64,000 nt of DNA, from contig NZ_CP011853.1 of the NCBI RefSeq assembly GCF_001305675.1, forward strand, positions 4,154,001 to 4,218,000, written 5' to 3'. The position numbers were made by a program, and so were the translations under genes. Below the pieces are notes generated by a model that was given only the letters and a program-made list of their open reading frames with translations, was not told the origin of the DNA and did no database searches. This document shows, piece by piece, positions 34,208 through 42,697 of this stretch (position 1 is the stretch's first letter; each line of letters opens with the position of its first letter). This DNA is from Gordonia phthalatica (GTDB lineage: Bacteria; Actinomycetota; Actinomycetes; Mycobacteriales; Mycobacteriaceae).

Positions 34208-35359
34208 ATGATTAGCCTCACCATCATCGCAGCCGAGGCCGGCGGCACGATCCCTCCTGTCCGCCAGATCTTGACCGTGTTCGCCTACTTCGTCGCCCTC
34301 GCCCTGAGCATCGGACTCACCCTGACGTTGGCCTTCCTTCTGCCCGGTTACGCGAGAAACAGCCGCGTCGACGCCCGCCTCCGGTCGTTCGCGACACCCA
34401 TCGGTGTCCTCGCCCTGGTAGCCGGCTACTTCCAGTACGTGCAGCGCATCGTCAAGGCCGACCTCGGCTACTCGTGGACGCAGGCGGTGGTGCCGACCCA
34501 CGCGCTGGAGTTCCTGCAGATCCCGCGCGCCGAAGGCACCTGGGTGTCGGCCGGCATCATGGGCACCGTCCAACTGTTCGCCTTCGTCGCCCTCGCCGTC
34601 ATCCTGGTCGGGATCTCCCGCACCACCGGCCGCGCGCTGCCGGTCGCCGGGTTCGCGGTCGCCGTCTTCGCCGCAGCGTGCCCGAGCCTGACCATCGCGA
34701 CGCTCGAACTCGACGCCCTCGCCAACCGCGAACTCAAGCTCGCGCACATCCTCGGCGGGATGATCTGGGTCGGCGGCATCCTCGTCCTCGCCGCGGCCAG
34801 CCTCATGGGGCTGCGCGGTGAGCGGTCCGACGATGACGACGCTTCCACCGCCGGCGCGTGGGACCGGATGTGGTCGCGGTTCAGTCACTGGGCGATGGGC
34901 GCGGTGATCGCCGTGACCGTCTCCGGGCTCTGGATGACGTGGACGCACCTCGGCTCGTTCAGCCAGTTCGTCACCACGACGTACGGCCGGTTCCTTCTGG
35001 TCAAGCTGCCGCTCGTGGCGTTCATGGTGGCCGCGGGCGCCTACAACGCGCTGGTCCTGATCCCCGGGCTGCGTCGCGCACGACTGTCCGGCGATCAGCG
35101 CTCGTATGCACAGCTGGCGCTGGAGCGCTTCCCGCGCGTCGTGATCGGTGAGGCCGTCGCCGCGGGCACGGTCCTGGTGATCGTTCCGTTCCTGACCGGT
35201 TCCGCTCGAAAGCAGGCGGGCGGCGCAGCTGCCGGCCCGTTCGACTGGGGAACCTTCGGCATCGGAGCACTCCTGCTCGCGCTCGCCGTCGTGAGCTTCA
35301 CGACGACGGTCCGGAGTCTGGAGCGCCGCGACCGACGGCTGGTCGGCGTGGCCGCCTGA
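34208..35359 (+). CDS. CopD-family membrane protein
   Basis: 383 residues and about nine TM helices. The CopD-type core includes ELKLAHILGGMIWVGGILVLAAASL (His near 180) and SHWAMGAVIAVTVSGLW. CopD proteins take part in copper import or in supply of metal or haem to membrane enzymes. No CopC partner is adjacent. The IdeR-like box at the start suggests iron-dependent repression, so a role in iron or haem handling should be considered. ATG 34208 has no Shine-Dalgarno, consistent with a leaderless message. Confidence 0.82.
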   Translation: MISLTIIAAEAGGTIPPVRQILTVFAYFVALALSIGLTLTLAFLLPGYARNSRVDARLRSFATPIGVLALVAGYFQYVQRIVKADLGYSWTQAVVPTHALEFLQIPRAEGTWVSAGIMGTVQLFAFVALAVILVGISRTTGRALPVAGFAVAVFAAACPSLTIATLELDALANRELKLAHILGGMIWVGGILVLAAASLMGLRGERSDDDDASTAGAWDRMWSRFSHWAMGAVIAVTVSGLWMTWTHLGSFSQFVTTTYGRFLLVKLPLVAFMVAAGAYNALVLIPGLRRARLSGDQRSYAQLALERFPRVVIGEAVAAGTVLVIVPFLTGSARKQAGGAAAGPFDWGTFGIGALLLALAVVSFTTTVRSLERRDRRLVGVAA

Positions 35360-35368
35360 GTCAACGCG

Positions 35369-35435
35369 AACTTCGTCCCCCTGAGGAGGGTTGCCGGACA
35401 TATCGTCGGGGAACCCGGTTCAGGGGGACGAAGTT
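35369..35435. terminator. Bidirectional 16-bp hairpin between convergent genes
   Basis: AACTTCGTCCCCCTGA (35369-35384) and its exact complement (35420-35435) flank a 35-nt loop that can itself fold. It is followed by a short TTTT on the plus strand and lies between the convergent copD and DUF4334 genes. Confidence 0.75.
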
Positions 35436-35479
35436 TTCAACAGCGGGGTTCGGGCGGCGACTGGTGACCGCCCGCGACG

Positions 35480-35956
35480 TCACTCCTTGACGAGGAAGAA
35501 GTAGAAGTGCCGGTCGCGGACGAGCGAGGTCTTACCGTTCATGATGCCCATGAGGGTGACGTCGTCGACGCGCTTGAAGTGGTCGATCACCGGCTGGCCG
35601 TCGTAGACCATCGACGCCGTCGACTCGCCGCGGAACTCCACCATCCACGCACTGGCCTCACCTTTACCGATCTCGGTGTTGGAGTAGAGGTTCCCGTCGT
35701 CGTCGACGCAGACCATCGGCTTCACGTCGTGCCAGGAGTCGAAGCGTTTGCCGTGCCACTTCACGACGGCCAGCTGCCCGTCCATCGGATGGCCGGACGG
35801 GAGTTCACCGCCGCGCCACGCCCCGATGAGTTCGTCCACGCGAACGGTCGGGAGCGCCGCCCAGATCGCATCGAGGTCGGCGGGGTCGCTAACCTCCTGC
35901 GACTGCGCACGGCGGAAGAAGTCGGCGACGGCGTCGTCGCGAGTCAGTTGAGACAT
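35480..35956 (-). CDS. GXWXG/DUF4334 domain protein
   Basis: 158 residues. The N-terminal GXWXG module reads IGAWRGGELPSGHP near residue 45, followed by the DUF4334 domain (WMVEFRGESTASMVYDGQPVIDHFKRVDD). Function of the family is not established; it is a lipid-binding-like fold in other annotations. It ends at the bidirectional hairpin and is 53 bp from the EthA-like gene upstream. Confidence 0.8.
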   Translation of the reverse strand: MSQLTRDDAVADFFRRAQSQEVSDPADLDAIWAALPTVRVDELIGAWRGGELPSGHPMDGQLAVVKWHGKRFDSWHDVKPMVCVDDDGNLYSNTEIGKGEASAWMVEFRGESTASMVYDGQPVIDHFKRVDDVTLMGIMNGKTSLVRDRHFYFFLVKE

Positions 35957-36009
35957 ATGGCCACACTACGTCTCAACCGGCCGGTCGGGTAGCCCTCGCG
36001 AGTCGACGA

Positions 36010-37476
36010 TCAGGCGAAGATCATCTCCTCGTCGACCTGGTACTTGCGGGAGTCGATCGCATCGAGGATCAGGTTGTGGCGGACCTGCCACGGCGCGCGG
36101 TCGCCGGCTTTCGGCAGTCGGTTCCCCGCGCGCTTCACATAGCCCGAATCCAGTTCCAGCAACGGGTGCGTCTTCGGCGTCGCACCGTTCAACGACGGCA
36201 TCGCGCGGGTGTAGCCGTTCTCGCGCATGTGCTTGAGGAGTTCGGCGACGGCCTGCGCGGTGAGGTCGATGCGGAGTGTCCACGACGCGTTGGTGTAGCC
36301 GACCGCCCACGCGAAGTTGGGGACGTCGTTGAGCATGTACCCGCGGTACGCGTACTTGTCGCCGGGCTGGAAGCTCACCCCGTCGACCGACAGCGACGCG
36401 CCGCCCAGCGCCACCAGGTCGAGTCCGGTGGCGGTGACGATGATGTCGGCTTCCAGGTGCCGGCCGGACTCGAGGTCGATCCCGGTCGGCGTGATCTGCT
36501 TGATCGTGTCGGTCGCGACGTCGGCCGTGCCCGCCTTGACGGCGCGGTAGAAGTCGCCGTCGGGAATCACGCACAACCGCTGGTCCCACGGCTCGTACCG
36601 CGGCTTGAAGTGGGTGTCGACGTCGAATCCCTTGGGCAGCATGCTCATCGCGATGCGACGGAACATCCGGCGTGACAGCTTCGGGAAGGCTCGGCAGAAC
36701 AGGTACAGCATCATCGTCGCGAGTGCGTTCCGGTATCGCGTGATGTTGTGCGAGACCTGCGGCGGAAGCACTCGCTGGAAGAGCTTGGTGAGACCGTCCT
36801 CCCAGGGCAGCGGCATCATGTACGTCGGCGATCGCTGCAGCATGGTGACGCTGCCCGCGGTCGGCGCCATCGACGGGATCAGCGTGACGGCGGTGGCGCC
36901 GGAGCCGATCACGACGACGTTCTTGCCTGCATAGTCGAGGTCTTCGGGCCAGAACTGCGGGTGGACGAACGTGCCCTGGAAGTCCTTCTCGCCGGGGAAC
37001 TCGGGTCGGTAGCCGGCCTCGTATCGGTAGTAGCCGGTGCACATGTAGAGGAAGCGGGTGACGAAGACGGTGGGCTCGCCGTTGACGAGGGCGTCGACGG
37101 TCCACAGGTCGACGCTGGTGTCGAAGTCTGCGGAGGTCACGTCGACGTCGAAGACGATGTGCTCCTCGATCCCGAAGTCGTGCGCGGTCTGCTCCAGGTA
37201 GTCGCGGATCTCGGCGCCCTGCGCGACGGTCCGCTTCCCGCGCCAGGGGTTCCACGGGAAGCTGAGGGTGAAGATGTCGGAGTCGGAGCGGACGCCCGGG
37301 TATCGAAACAGGTCCCAGGTGCCGCCGATCCTGCTGCGGCGCTCCACGATTCGGTAATTCAGTCCCGGGTTCCGCTCGCGCAACCGGTACGCCGTGTCGA
37401 TTCCGGACAGTCCGGCGCCGACGATCAGGACGTCGAGCGGATCCTGCCTGGTACCACGCTGCTGCACATCACTCAT
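36010..37476 (-). CDS. EthA-like Baeyer-Villiger monooxygenase
   Basis: 488 residues, nearly the same length as M. tuberculosis EthA (489). FAD site DVLIVGAGLSGIDTAYRL (~15-32), GGTWDLFRYPGVRSDSD near 50-65, BVMO fingerprint FQGTFVHPQFWP near 165-176 and NADPH site VVVIGSGATAVTL near 185. It uses NADPH and O2 to convert ketones to esters and, in mycobacteria, activates thioamide prodrugs such as ethionamide. No EthR-type TetR is adjacent, so regulation differs from M. tuberculosis. Confidence 0.9.
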   Translation of the reverse strand: MSDVQQRGTRQDPLDVLIVGAGLSGIDTAYRLRERNPGLNYRIVERRSRIGGTWDLFRYPGVRSDSDIFTLSFPWNPWRGKRTVAQGAEIRDYLEQTAHDFGIEEHIVFDVDVTSADFDTSVDLWTVDALVNGEPTVFVTRFLYMCTGYYRYEAGYRPEFPGEKDFQGTFVHPQFWPEDLDYAGKNVVVIGSGATAVTLIPSMAPTAGSVTMLQRSPTYMMPLPWEDGLTKLFQRVLPPQVSHNITRYRNALATMMLYLFCRAFPKLSRRMFRRIAMSMLPKGFDVDTHFKPRYEPWDQRLCVIPDGDFYRAVKAGTADVATDTIKQITPTGIDLESGRHLEADIIVTATGLDLVALGGASLSVDGVSFQPGDKYAYRGYMLNDVPNFAWAVGYTNASWTLRIDLTAQAVAELLKHMRENGYTRAMPSLNGATPKTHPLLELDSGYVKRAGNRLPKAGDRAPWQVRHNLILDAIDSRKYQVDEEMIFA

Positions 37477-37538
37477 CTCCGCTGGGCCTCCCCTGGCATC
37501 GCCTCTTCACTATAATGCGGATCACTCTACAAGTTCGA

Positions 37539-37553
37539 CGGCCCGGCGGGCCG
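37539..37553 (-). terminator. GC palindrome after ku
   Basis: CGGCCCG-G-CGGGCCG, starting 10 bp after the ku stop codon on the minus strand; a possible terminator without a T-tract. Confidence 0.35.
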
Positions 37554-37562
37554 GGGTGCGAC

Positions 37563-38546
37563 TCACCCCGCCGCGCGGCGCGGCGCGGCCTTCTTGGCAG
37601 TCGTCTTCTCGGCCCCCGTACTCTTCGCGGCCGTCTTCTTCGCCCCGGTCTTCTTCGCCCCGGTCTTCTTGGCGGCAGACTTCTTCGCTGGTGTCTTCTT
37701 CGAGGGCGTCTTCTTGGTCGTCGACTTCGGTTCGGGCTCGGCGGGTTCCTCGTCGACGTCGCGCCCGCGACTCTTGACGGAGGCACGGAGAGCCGCGAGC
37801 AGGTCTGCGACCTCGGAGTCGTCGTCGCCCTCGGGCTCGTCGGTCTCCGGGAAGGCCTCACCGCCGCCGGCGCGCGCCTCGATCAGCTTGGCGAGCTCCA
37901 CCTGGTAGGTGTCCTCGAACTGGCTGGGATCGAAGTCGGAGGCCATGGTCTCGATGAGCGACGCCGCCATGTCGAGCTCCTGGTCACGGATCTCGATGTC
38001 GGAGTTCAGGAAGTCGAAGTCGGGGACGCGGACCTCGTCGGGCCAGAGCAGCGTCTGCAGTGTCATGACGCCGTCGATCACCCGCAGCGCCGCCAGCCGC
38101 GTCTTGTTGCGGAGGGTGAAGTTGGCGATCGCGAGGCGCTCGGTGGTCTCCAGCGCCTTCGCCAGGAGCACGTACGCCTTCGGCGACTTGGACGACGGCT
38201 CCAGGTAGTACGGCTTGTCGAAGTAGATGGGATCCACCTGGTCGATCGGCACGAACTCCAGGATCTCGATCTCGGGACTCTTGCTGACCGGCAGCGACGC
38301 GAGGTCGTCCTTGGTGAGGATCACGCGGTCGCCGGACTCGGATTCGTACGCGTTCGCGATCTTCGAGAACTCGACTTCGGTGTCGGTGCCCTCGCGCACG
38401 CGGCGGTACCGGATCCGGGCGCCGTCGGCCGCGTCGACCTGGTGCGAGGTCCGGTCGTGACTCTCCGTGGCGGAGTACACCTTGACCGGTACGTTGACCA
38501 GGCCAAAGCTCAGATCGCCTCTCCAGATCGAGCGCATGTCGGCCAT
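37563..38546 (-). CDS. ku: Ku protein (non-homologous end joining)
   Basis: 327 residues: a Ku core beta-barrel (~5-260; MRSIWRGDLSFGLVNVPVKVYSAT, TLLWPDEVR) and a long lysine-rich tail made of AKKT-type repeats (~275-327). It forms a homodimeric ring on DNA ends and recruits LigD. Extended basic tails in actinobacterial Ku enable threading and DNA-end bridging. It starts at ATG 38546, only 21-30 bp from the divergent ligD start. Confidence 0.95.
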   Translation of the reverse strand: MADMRSIWRGDLSFGLVNVPVKVYSATESHDRTSHQVDAADGARIRYRRVREGTDTEVEFSKIANAYESESGDRVILTKDDLASLPVSKSPEIEILEFVPIDQVDPIYFDKPYYLEPSSKSPKAYVLLAKALETTERLAIANFTLRNKTRLAALRVIDGVMTLQTLLWPDEVRVPDFDFLNSDIEIRDQELDMAASLIETMASDFDPSQFEDTYQVELAKLIEARAGGGEAFPETDEPEGDDDSEVADLLAALRASVKSRGRDVDEEPAEPEPKSTTKKTPSKKTPAKKSAAKKTGAKKTGAKKTAAKSTGAEKTTAKKAAPRRAAG

Positions 38547-38567
38547 TGTGCCAGCACCGAGGGAACA

Positions 38568-40529
38568 ATGGCGTGCATGACTCGTTCACAACTCGAGGTC
38601 GACGGTCGTCGGATCGCGCTCTCCAACCTCGAGAAGGTGCTGTACCCGGAGACCGGCACCCGCAAGTTCGACGTCGTCGACTACTGCATCCGCATCGCCG
38701 ACGCGATGCTGCCGCACTTGGCGTCGCGGCCCGTGACCCGCAAACGGTGGCCGGGCGGCACCGAGTCGGCACCCTTCTTCGAGAAGACCCTGCCCGCGGG
38801 GACACCCGAGTGGATCGCGCGGTTCACCATCGAGCACTCCGAACGCAAGACCGGCTACCCCGTGGTCCGGTCGGCGGCCGACCTGGTGTGGCTGGCGCAG
38901 GTCGCGGCCCTGGAACTGCATGTCCCGCAGTGGCGGATCGACCTGTCGGACGACATCGACCGCCGCACCGACCGGATCGTGCTGGACCTCGACCCGGGAC
39001 CCGACGTGAGTCTCGACGAATGCGCGCGCGTGGCCGTCGACATCCGCGATCTGCTCGACGACGCGGGGCTGTCGTCGTTCCCGGTCACCAGCGGCAGCAA
39101 GGGGATTCACGTGTACGCGCGGCTCTCGACGCTGGTGAAGTCCGAGTCGGCGCGGGCCGTCGCGAAGCAGATCGCGACTGCGATGGCGCAGGCCGCACCG
39201 AGGACGGTGACCGCGACGATGGCGAAGGCGCAGCGTGAAGGGCGGGTGTTCATCGATTGGAGTCAGAACACCGCGGCCAAGACGACCCTCGCACCGTACT
39301 CGCTGCGCGGGCAGCCGAGACCGTACGCCGCGGCTCCGCGGACGTGGGACGAGCTCGCCGAACCAGGACTGTCGCAGCTTGAGTTCACCGAGGTGCTGGA
39401 CCGCTACGACGAGGTCGGCGATCTCCTCGCGGGCTTGTCGGGCGAGGTCGCCGCAGTCGCGGTCGACCACGCGGCAGGCGGTAGCGACGTCATCGATCTC
39501 GGCGAGTACCGAAAGAAGAAGTCGTCGCGCCGGGCGTCGTCGAAGCCGACACCCGCGCCGCCTGGTCCCACCGAACGGCAGCCCATTCCCTCCGGACTGA
39601 CGGAACTGCGGCCGATGCTGGCCACCGACGATCCGATCGACGGCCTGGACGACGACTGGGCCTACGAGGGCAAGTGGGACGGCTTCCGCGCGCTGGTCCG
39701 GGTGGTGGGTGGTCGCGCCCGGTTGATCTCGCGGTCGGGCAACGACCTGACCGGCGACTTCCCCGAGCTCTCGGTGATCGCCGACTGCCTGGTCCGCGAC
39801 GGGAAGCCGGTCGACGCCGTGCTCGACGGCGAGATCGTCGCGCTCAACGCCGCGGGCATCTCCGACTTCTCACTCCTCGTCTCCCGCAAGCGCACGTCGG
39901 AACCGTACGAGCTCCGCCTGCACCTGTTCGACGTCCTCTATCTCGACGGCGTGGACCTGACCGAGCAGCCGTGGGAGGTGCGGCGCGAGATCCTCGACGC
40001 GCTGACCTACTTCGACGGCGAGTCCGTCATCGACATCCCGCCCCTGCTGCCCGGCCCCGCCGAAACCGCCGTCGCCGTCGCCCGGGAACGTGGATGGGAG
40101 GGCGTCGTCGCGAAACGGCGTGCGGCCCGGTACGTCAGCGGCCGCCGCAGCCCGGACTGGCGGAAGCAGAAGAACTGGAACAGCGTCGAAGTGGTGATCG
40201 GCGGCTATCGTCCCGGCCGAGGATCGGAGTCGAAGATCGGATCACTGCTGGTGGGGGTGCCCGCCGAACGCGGACTGCGGTACCTGGGCCGAGTCGGCAC
40301 CGGGTTCACCGATGCCGAACTCGACGCCCTGTTGGAGGAGTTGCGGCCGCTCCGGATCAGCATGTGCCCGTTCGTGGACGACATCGACAAGCCCGTCGCA
40401 GGCAGTGCCACCTGGGTGCTGCCGAAACTCGTCGCCGACGTCGCCTTCATGGACTGGACGTCCACCGGGCACCTGCGGCACCCCACGTGGCGCGGAATCC
40501 GGCGCGACAAACTGCCGGGTGATCTGTAG
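38568..40529 (+). CDS. ligD: ATP-dependent DNA ligase LigD (polymerase-ligase form)
   Basis: 653 residues from ATG 38568, which has GAGGG 4 nt upstream; ATG 38577 is an alternative. The N-terminal primase/polymerase domain (~5-300) has metal residues Asp140 and Asp142 in DLDPGP. A basic linker (~305-345) leads to an ATP-dependent ligase domain with nucleotidyl Lys369 in KWDGF, then the OB domain. The 3'-phosphoesterase domain found between or around these in M. tuberculosis LigD (759 residues) is missing. Works with the Ku protein encoded divergently. Confidence 0.94.
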   Translation: MACMTRSQLEVDGRRIALSNLEKVLYPETGTRKFDVVDYCIRIADAMLPHLASRPVTRKRWPGGTESAPFFEKTLPAGTPEWIARFTIEHSERKTGYPVVRSAADLVWLAQVAALELHVPQWRIDLSDDIDRRTDRIVLDLDPGPDVSLDECARVAVDIRDLLDDAGLSSFPVTSGSKGIHVYARLSTLVKSESARAVAKQIATAMAQAAPRTVTATMAKAQREGRVFIDWSQNTAAKTTLAPYSLRGQPRPYAAAPRTWDELAEPGLSQLEFTEVLDRYDEVGDLLAGLSGEVAAVAVDHAAGGSDVIDLGEYRKKKSSRRASSKPTPAPPGPTERQPIPSGLTELRPMLATDDPIDGLDDDWAYEGKWDGFRALVRVVGGRARLISRSGNDLTGDFPELSVIADCLVRDGKPVDAVLDGEIVALNAAGISDFSLLVSRKRTSEPYELRLHLFDVLYLDGVDLTEQPWEVRREILDALTYFDGESVIDIPPLLPGPAETAVAVARERGWEGVVAKRRAARYVSGRRSPDWRKQKNWNSVEVVIGGYRPGRGSESKIGSLLVGVPAERGLRYLGRVGTGFTDAELDALLEELRPLRISMCPFVDDIDKPVAGSATWVLPKLVADVAFMDWTSTGHLRHPTWRGIRRDKLPGDL

Positions 40530-40545
40530 CGCTCGCTGCGGGCGA

Positions 40546-41319
40546 TCATGCTCCGACGAGAGTCCGGACGTCCTTCGCGGTGGCGTCATCCGTCACTGCT
40601 GTGACTGCGACTCCTGTTCGGTGAAGTGCCACGTAGTCGATGAAGGTGTCGATCAGCGCACCTTCCCCCGGAGCGTCGATACCGCTCAGATCATCGCCCG
40701 GCTCACCAAGGGCACACTCTTCGCGTACGACTGCAATGAATCGAACTCTTCCGCCAGGTGAAGACACGAAGACGTTCGCAGTGCCTCCAACCTCGCGCAG
40801 TCGATCGAACAGCGTCGTGAGAAGTTCATCTCCAAGTGCCACGACGACCTCGACGTGACCGTCATCCGATCGTACAAGGCTGTCATCAAGGTCTCGTTCC
40901 CAAGCCGCCACCGAGGACCGCAGTTCAGCCAGGCGCCTATTACGCGTGGCGACGTCCGCAAGAACCTGATGAACCCGCTGGTAGGAGATCCCCAGGGCAG
41001 CTGCAATGTCGCGCATCGCAGCTCCGGCGTTCCGCAGAGCAGACACCGCCACCCGTTGTGCCTCGCGAGCTGCGGCGTCGGCATCCTCTGCTGCCGATCG
41101 AGCCTTCACCAGATTATCGATCGCGGTGGACAAGTCCTTGGGAAGTTGAATGACGACGGTGATCTCATCGATGGGCCGATCAGTCATCACCTGAACGAGA
41201 TCTCGTGCCATCTCCTCCACGTCTCGCAGGTGAGGAGTCCAGGTATGACGGTCGACCGCAGGGACGTAGATGGACCAGCCATCGTCGTCTTGATCAACGA
41301 CAGCAACGTAATCCGTCAC
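40546..41319 (-). CDS. HicB-like antitoxin with HTH and C-terminal extension
   Basis: 257 residues from GTG 41319, overlapping the hicA stop (GTGA). The N-terminal HicB partial-RNase-H fold (DYVAVVDQDDDGWSIYVPAVDRHTWTPHL) is followed by a helical segment (~65-105) ending in an HTH (AMRDIAAALGISYQRVHQVL). The C-terminal ~130 residues form an extra domain not present in ordinary HicB (about 130-150 aa). It is an antitoxin and autoregulator by family. Lower GC and different codon use than the neighbours suggest acquisition. Its toxin frame is interrupted. Confidence 0.75.
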   Translation of the reverse strand: MTDYVAVVDQDDDGWSIYVPAVDRHTWTPHLRDVEEMARDLVQVMTDRPIDEITVVIQLPKDLSTAIDNLVKARSAAEDADAAAREAQRVAVSALRNAGAAMRDIAAALGISYQRVHQVLADVATRNRRLAELRSSVAAWERDLDDSLVRSDDGHVEVVVALGDELLTTLFDRLREVGGTANVFVSSPGGRVRFIAVVREECALGEPGDDLSGIDAPGEGALIDTFIDYVALHRTGVAVTAVTDDATAKDVRTLVGA

Positions 41320-41531
41320 TTTTTCCACCAGTCCTTTCCCAGCTTGGGCTCGGCTTCCTTATAGATGTCCTCCGCGTGACGGTTCGGAATCTCTGTGTGA
41401 CGTCCGACCGGCACACGCAAGCCATCGAGCGAGACGATCGTGTGGCGCCCACCTTCGGTTATTCGGCAGTCGACTCCCGCTTCTTTCGCAGCCTGCCTTA
41501 GCGCCTTAATGACGTCCCGCTATTTTGTCAC
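41316..41531 (-). pseudogene. HicA toxin frame interrupted by amber codon 4
   Basis: The 71-codon frame begins GTG ACA AAA TAG and then continues RDVIKALRQAAKEAG...GGRHTIVSLDGLRVPVGRHTEIPNRHAEDIYKEAEPKLGKDWWKK. It includes the catalytic His of the HicA double-stranded-RNA-binding fold (GGRHT) and the conserved GRHTEI. The stop overlaps the hicB start. Only the TAG at 41522-41520 separates a plausible start from an intact toxin. It is either a nonsense mutation, a rescue of a toxic gene, or a start at an unusual internal codon. Confidence 0.7.
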
Positions 41532-41537
41532 CAAACT

Positions 41538-41580
41538 AGTCTATCGTTGATTGACTTTTCAAGTCAATCAACGATAGACT
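41538..41580. repeat. Perfect 20-bp inverted repeat upstream of hicA
   Basis: Arms 41538-41557 and 41561-41580 are exactly complementary with a 3-nt centre. It is AT-rich, unlike the surroundings, and starts 6 bp upstream of the hicA GTG and 6 bp downstream of the nitroreductase stop. Possible roles: HicB operator, terminator of the upstream gene, or end of a small mobile element. Confidence 0.8.
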
Positions 41581-41586
41581 GCCGAT

Positions 41587-42012
41587 TCACTCCAGGACGA
41601 ACACCGGAATCACGCGCGTGGTCTTCTCCTGGTACTCGGCGTAGGGCGGGTACGCGGCGACGGCCAGCTCCCACCAGTGGTCGCGCTCGGCACCCATGGG
41701 CAGCTCACGGGCGGTCATCGTCTTGACGGTGTCGCCGTCCTGCACGTCGACCTGCGGGTTGGCCTTGACGTTGAAGTACCACAGCGGGTGCTTCGGCGCA
41801 CCACCGCGCGAGGCGACCATCGCGTACTTGCCGTTCTCTTCCACGCGCATCAGCGGGGTGTACCGCTTCTTGCCGGACTTGGCACCGGTGGTCGTGAAGA
41901 GCACGATCTTCATGCCCATCAGTTCGACGGCGTCGGTGGTGCCTGCCTCGAGGACCTTCTCGGTCTGCTCGCGGACCCAGTCGGTGGGGCTCAGTTCGGG
42001 AGTTTCGCTCAT
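41587..42012 (-). CDS. Deazaflavin (F420)-dependent nitroreductase family protein
   Basis: 141 residues from ATG 42012. Ddn/FDOR-A type split beta-barrel: VLFTTTGAKSGKKRYTPLMRVEENGKYAMVASRGGAPKHPLWYFNVKANP and a C-terminal REL...RVIPVFVLE. These actinobacterial enzymes use coenzyme F420H2 to reduce quinones, unsaturated bonds or nitro compounds. The membrane-proximal N-terminal helix of Ddn is short here. Confidence 0.9.
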   Translation of the reverse strand: MSETPELSPTDWVREQTEKVLEAGTTDAVELMGMKIVLFTTTGAKSGKKRYTPLMRVEENGKYAMVASRGGAPKHPLWYFNVKANPQVDVQDGDTVKTMTARELPMGAERDHWWELAVAAYPPYAEYQEKTTRVIPVFVLE

Positions 42013-42076
42013 GCCGTCGATCGTATGACCGATCGGAAGTCGGTGTCGGGGATCCGCAATCGCTACTGTGGCGATC

Positions 42077-42673
42077 ATGCCTCCGAAACGTCGCAACCTC
42101 GGCATCGCGCTCGCGGTAGTGGTGCTTCTGCTCTGTGGCGCGACGGTCGTCGCGGTGCAGGCGGGCGGCGTGAACTTCGTGACGACCTGGTGGAACAACC
42201 GCGACCGCGCCTATCCCGACCTCGACACCGCGACGATGAGTCCGACGCAGCGGAAGATCGTCGACGTGACGCGCGCCGAGTTCGACGCCCAACCCGACGG
42301 CACCCGCTTCTCCGAGGGCGTCGAGGAGAACTGGTGCGCGGACTTCGTCAGCTGGGTGATGCGTGAGGCGGGCGTCCCGTTCGAGAACCCGCACTCCGGG
42401 CACTGGCGGATCCCCGGCGTCTACACGTTGACCGAGTACTACCAGGCTCAGGGCCGGTTCAAGGCCGCCGACTCCGGCTACACACCCAAACCAGGTGACG
42501 TGATGCTCTACAAGAAGGGCAGCGCCTTCGGGCAGCACACCAACATCGTCCTCACCTACTCCGACGGCCGCGTCACGACCGTCGGAGGCAACGAGTGGGG
42601 CGGGCACGTGACGGTCAACGAGTTCGAGATCCGCGGATATGTGGGGCTGGTCGGCTACGGGGTGCTGCCGTAG
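42077..42673 (+). CDS. Membrane-anchored CHAP-domain protein
   Basis: 198 residues from ATG 42077. An uncleaved signal anchor (LGIALAVVVLLLCGATVVAV) precedes an extracellular CHAP amidase/endopeptidase domain. The catalytic Cys is in ENWCADFVSWVMREAG and the His in GSAFGQHTNIVLTY; the NEWGG segment may contribute the third residue. Likely a peptidoglycan hydrolase or structural homologue. Confidence 0.87.
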   Translation: MPPKRRNLGIALAVVVLLLCGATVVAVQAGGVNFVTTWWNNRDRAYPDLDTATMSPTQRKIVDVTRAEFDAQPDGTRFSEGVEENWCADFVSWVMREAGVPFENPHSGHWRIPGVYTLTEYYQAQGRFKAADSGYTPKPGDVMLYKKGSAFGQHTNIVLTYSDGRVTTVGGNEWGGHVTVNEFEIRGYVGLVGYGVLP

Positions 42674-42697
42674 CGCAACCACGAACGCCTCATCCAA

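Noticed and set aside
37515..38567. N-terminal extension of the LigD frame by 351 codons
   Set aside because: The extension is antisense to ku and does not resemble a LigD domain. LigD begins normally at ATG 38568 or 38577.
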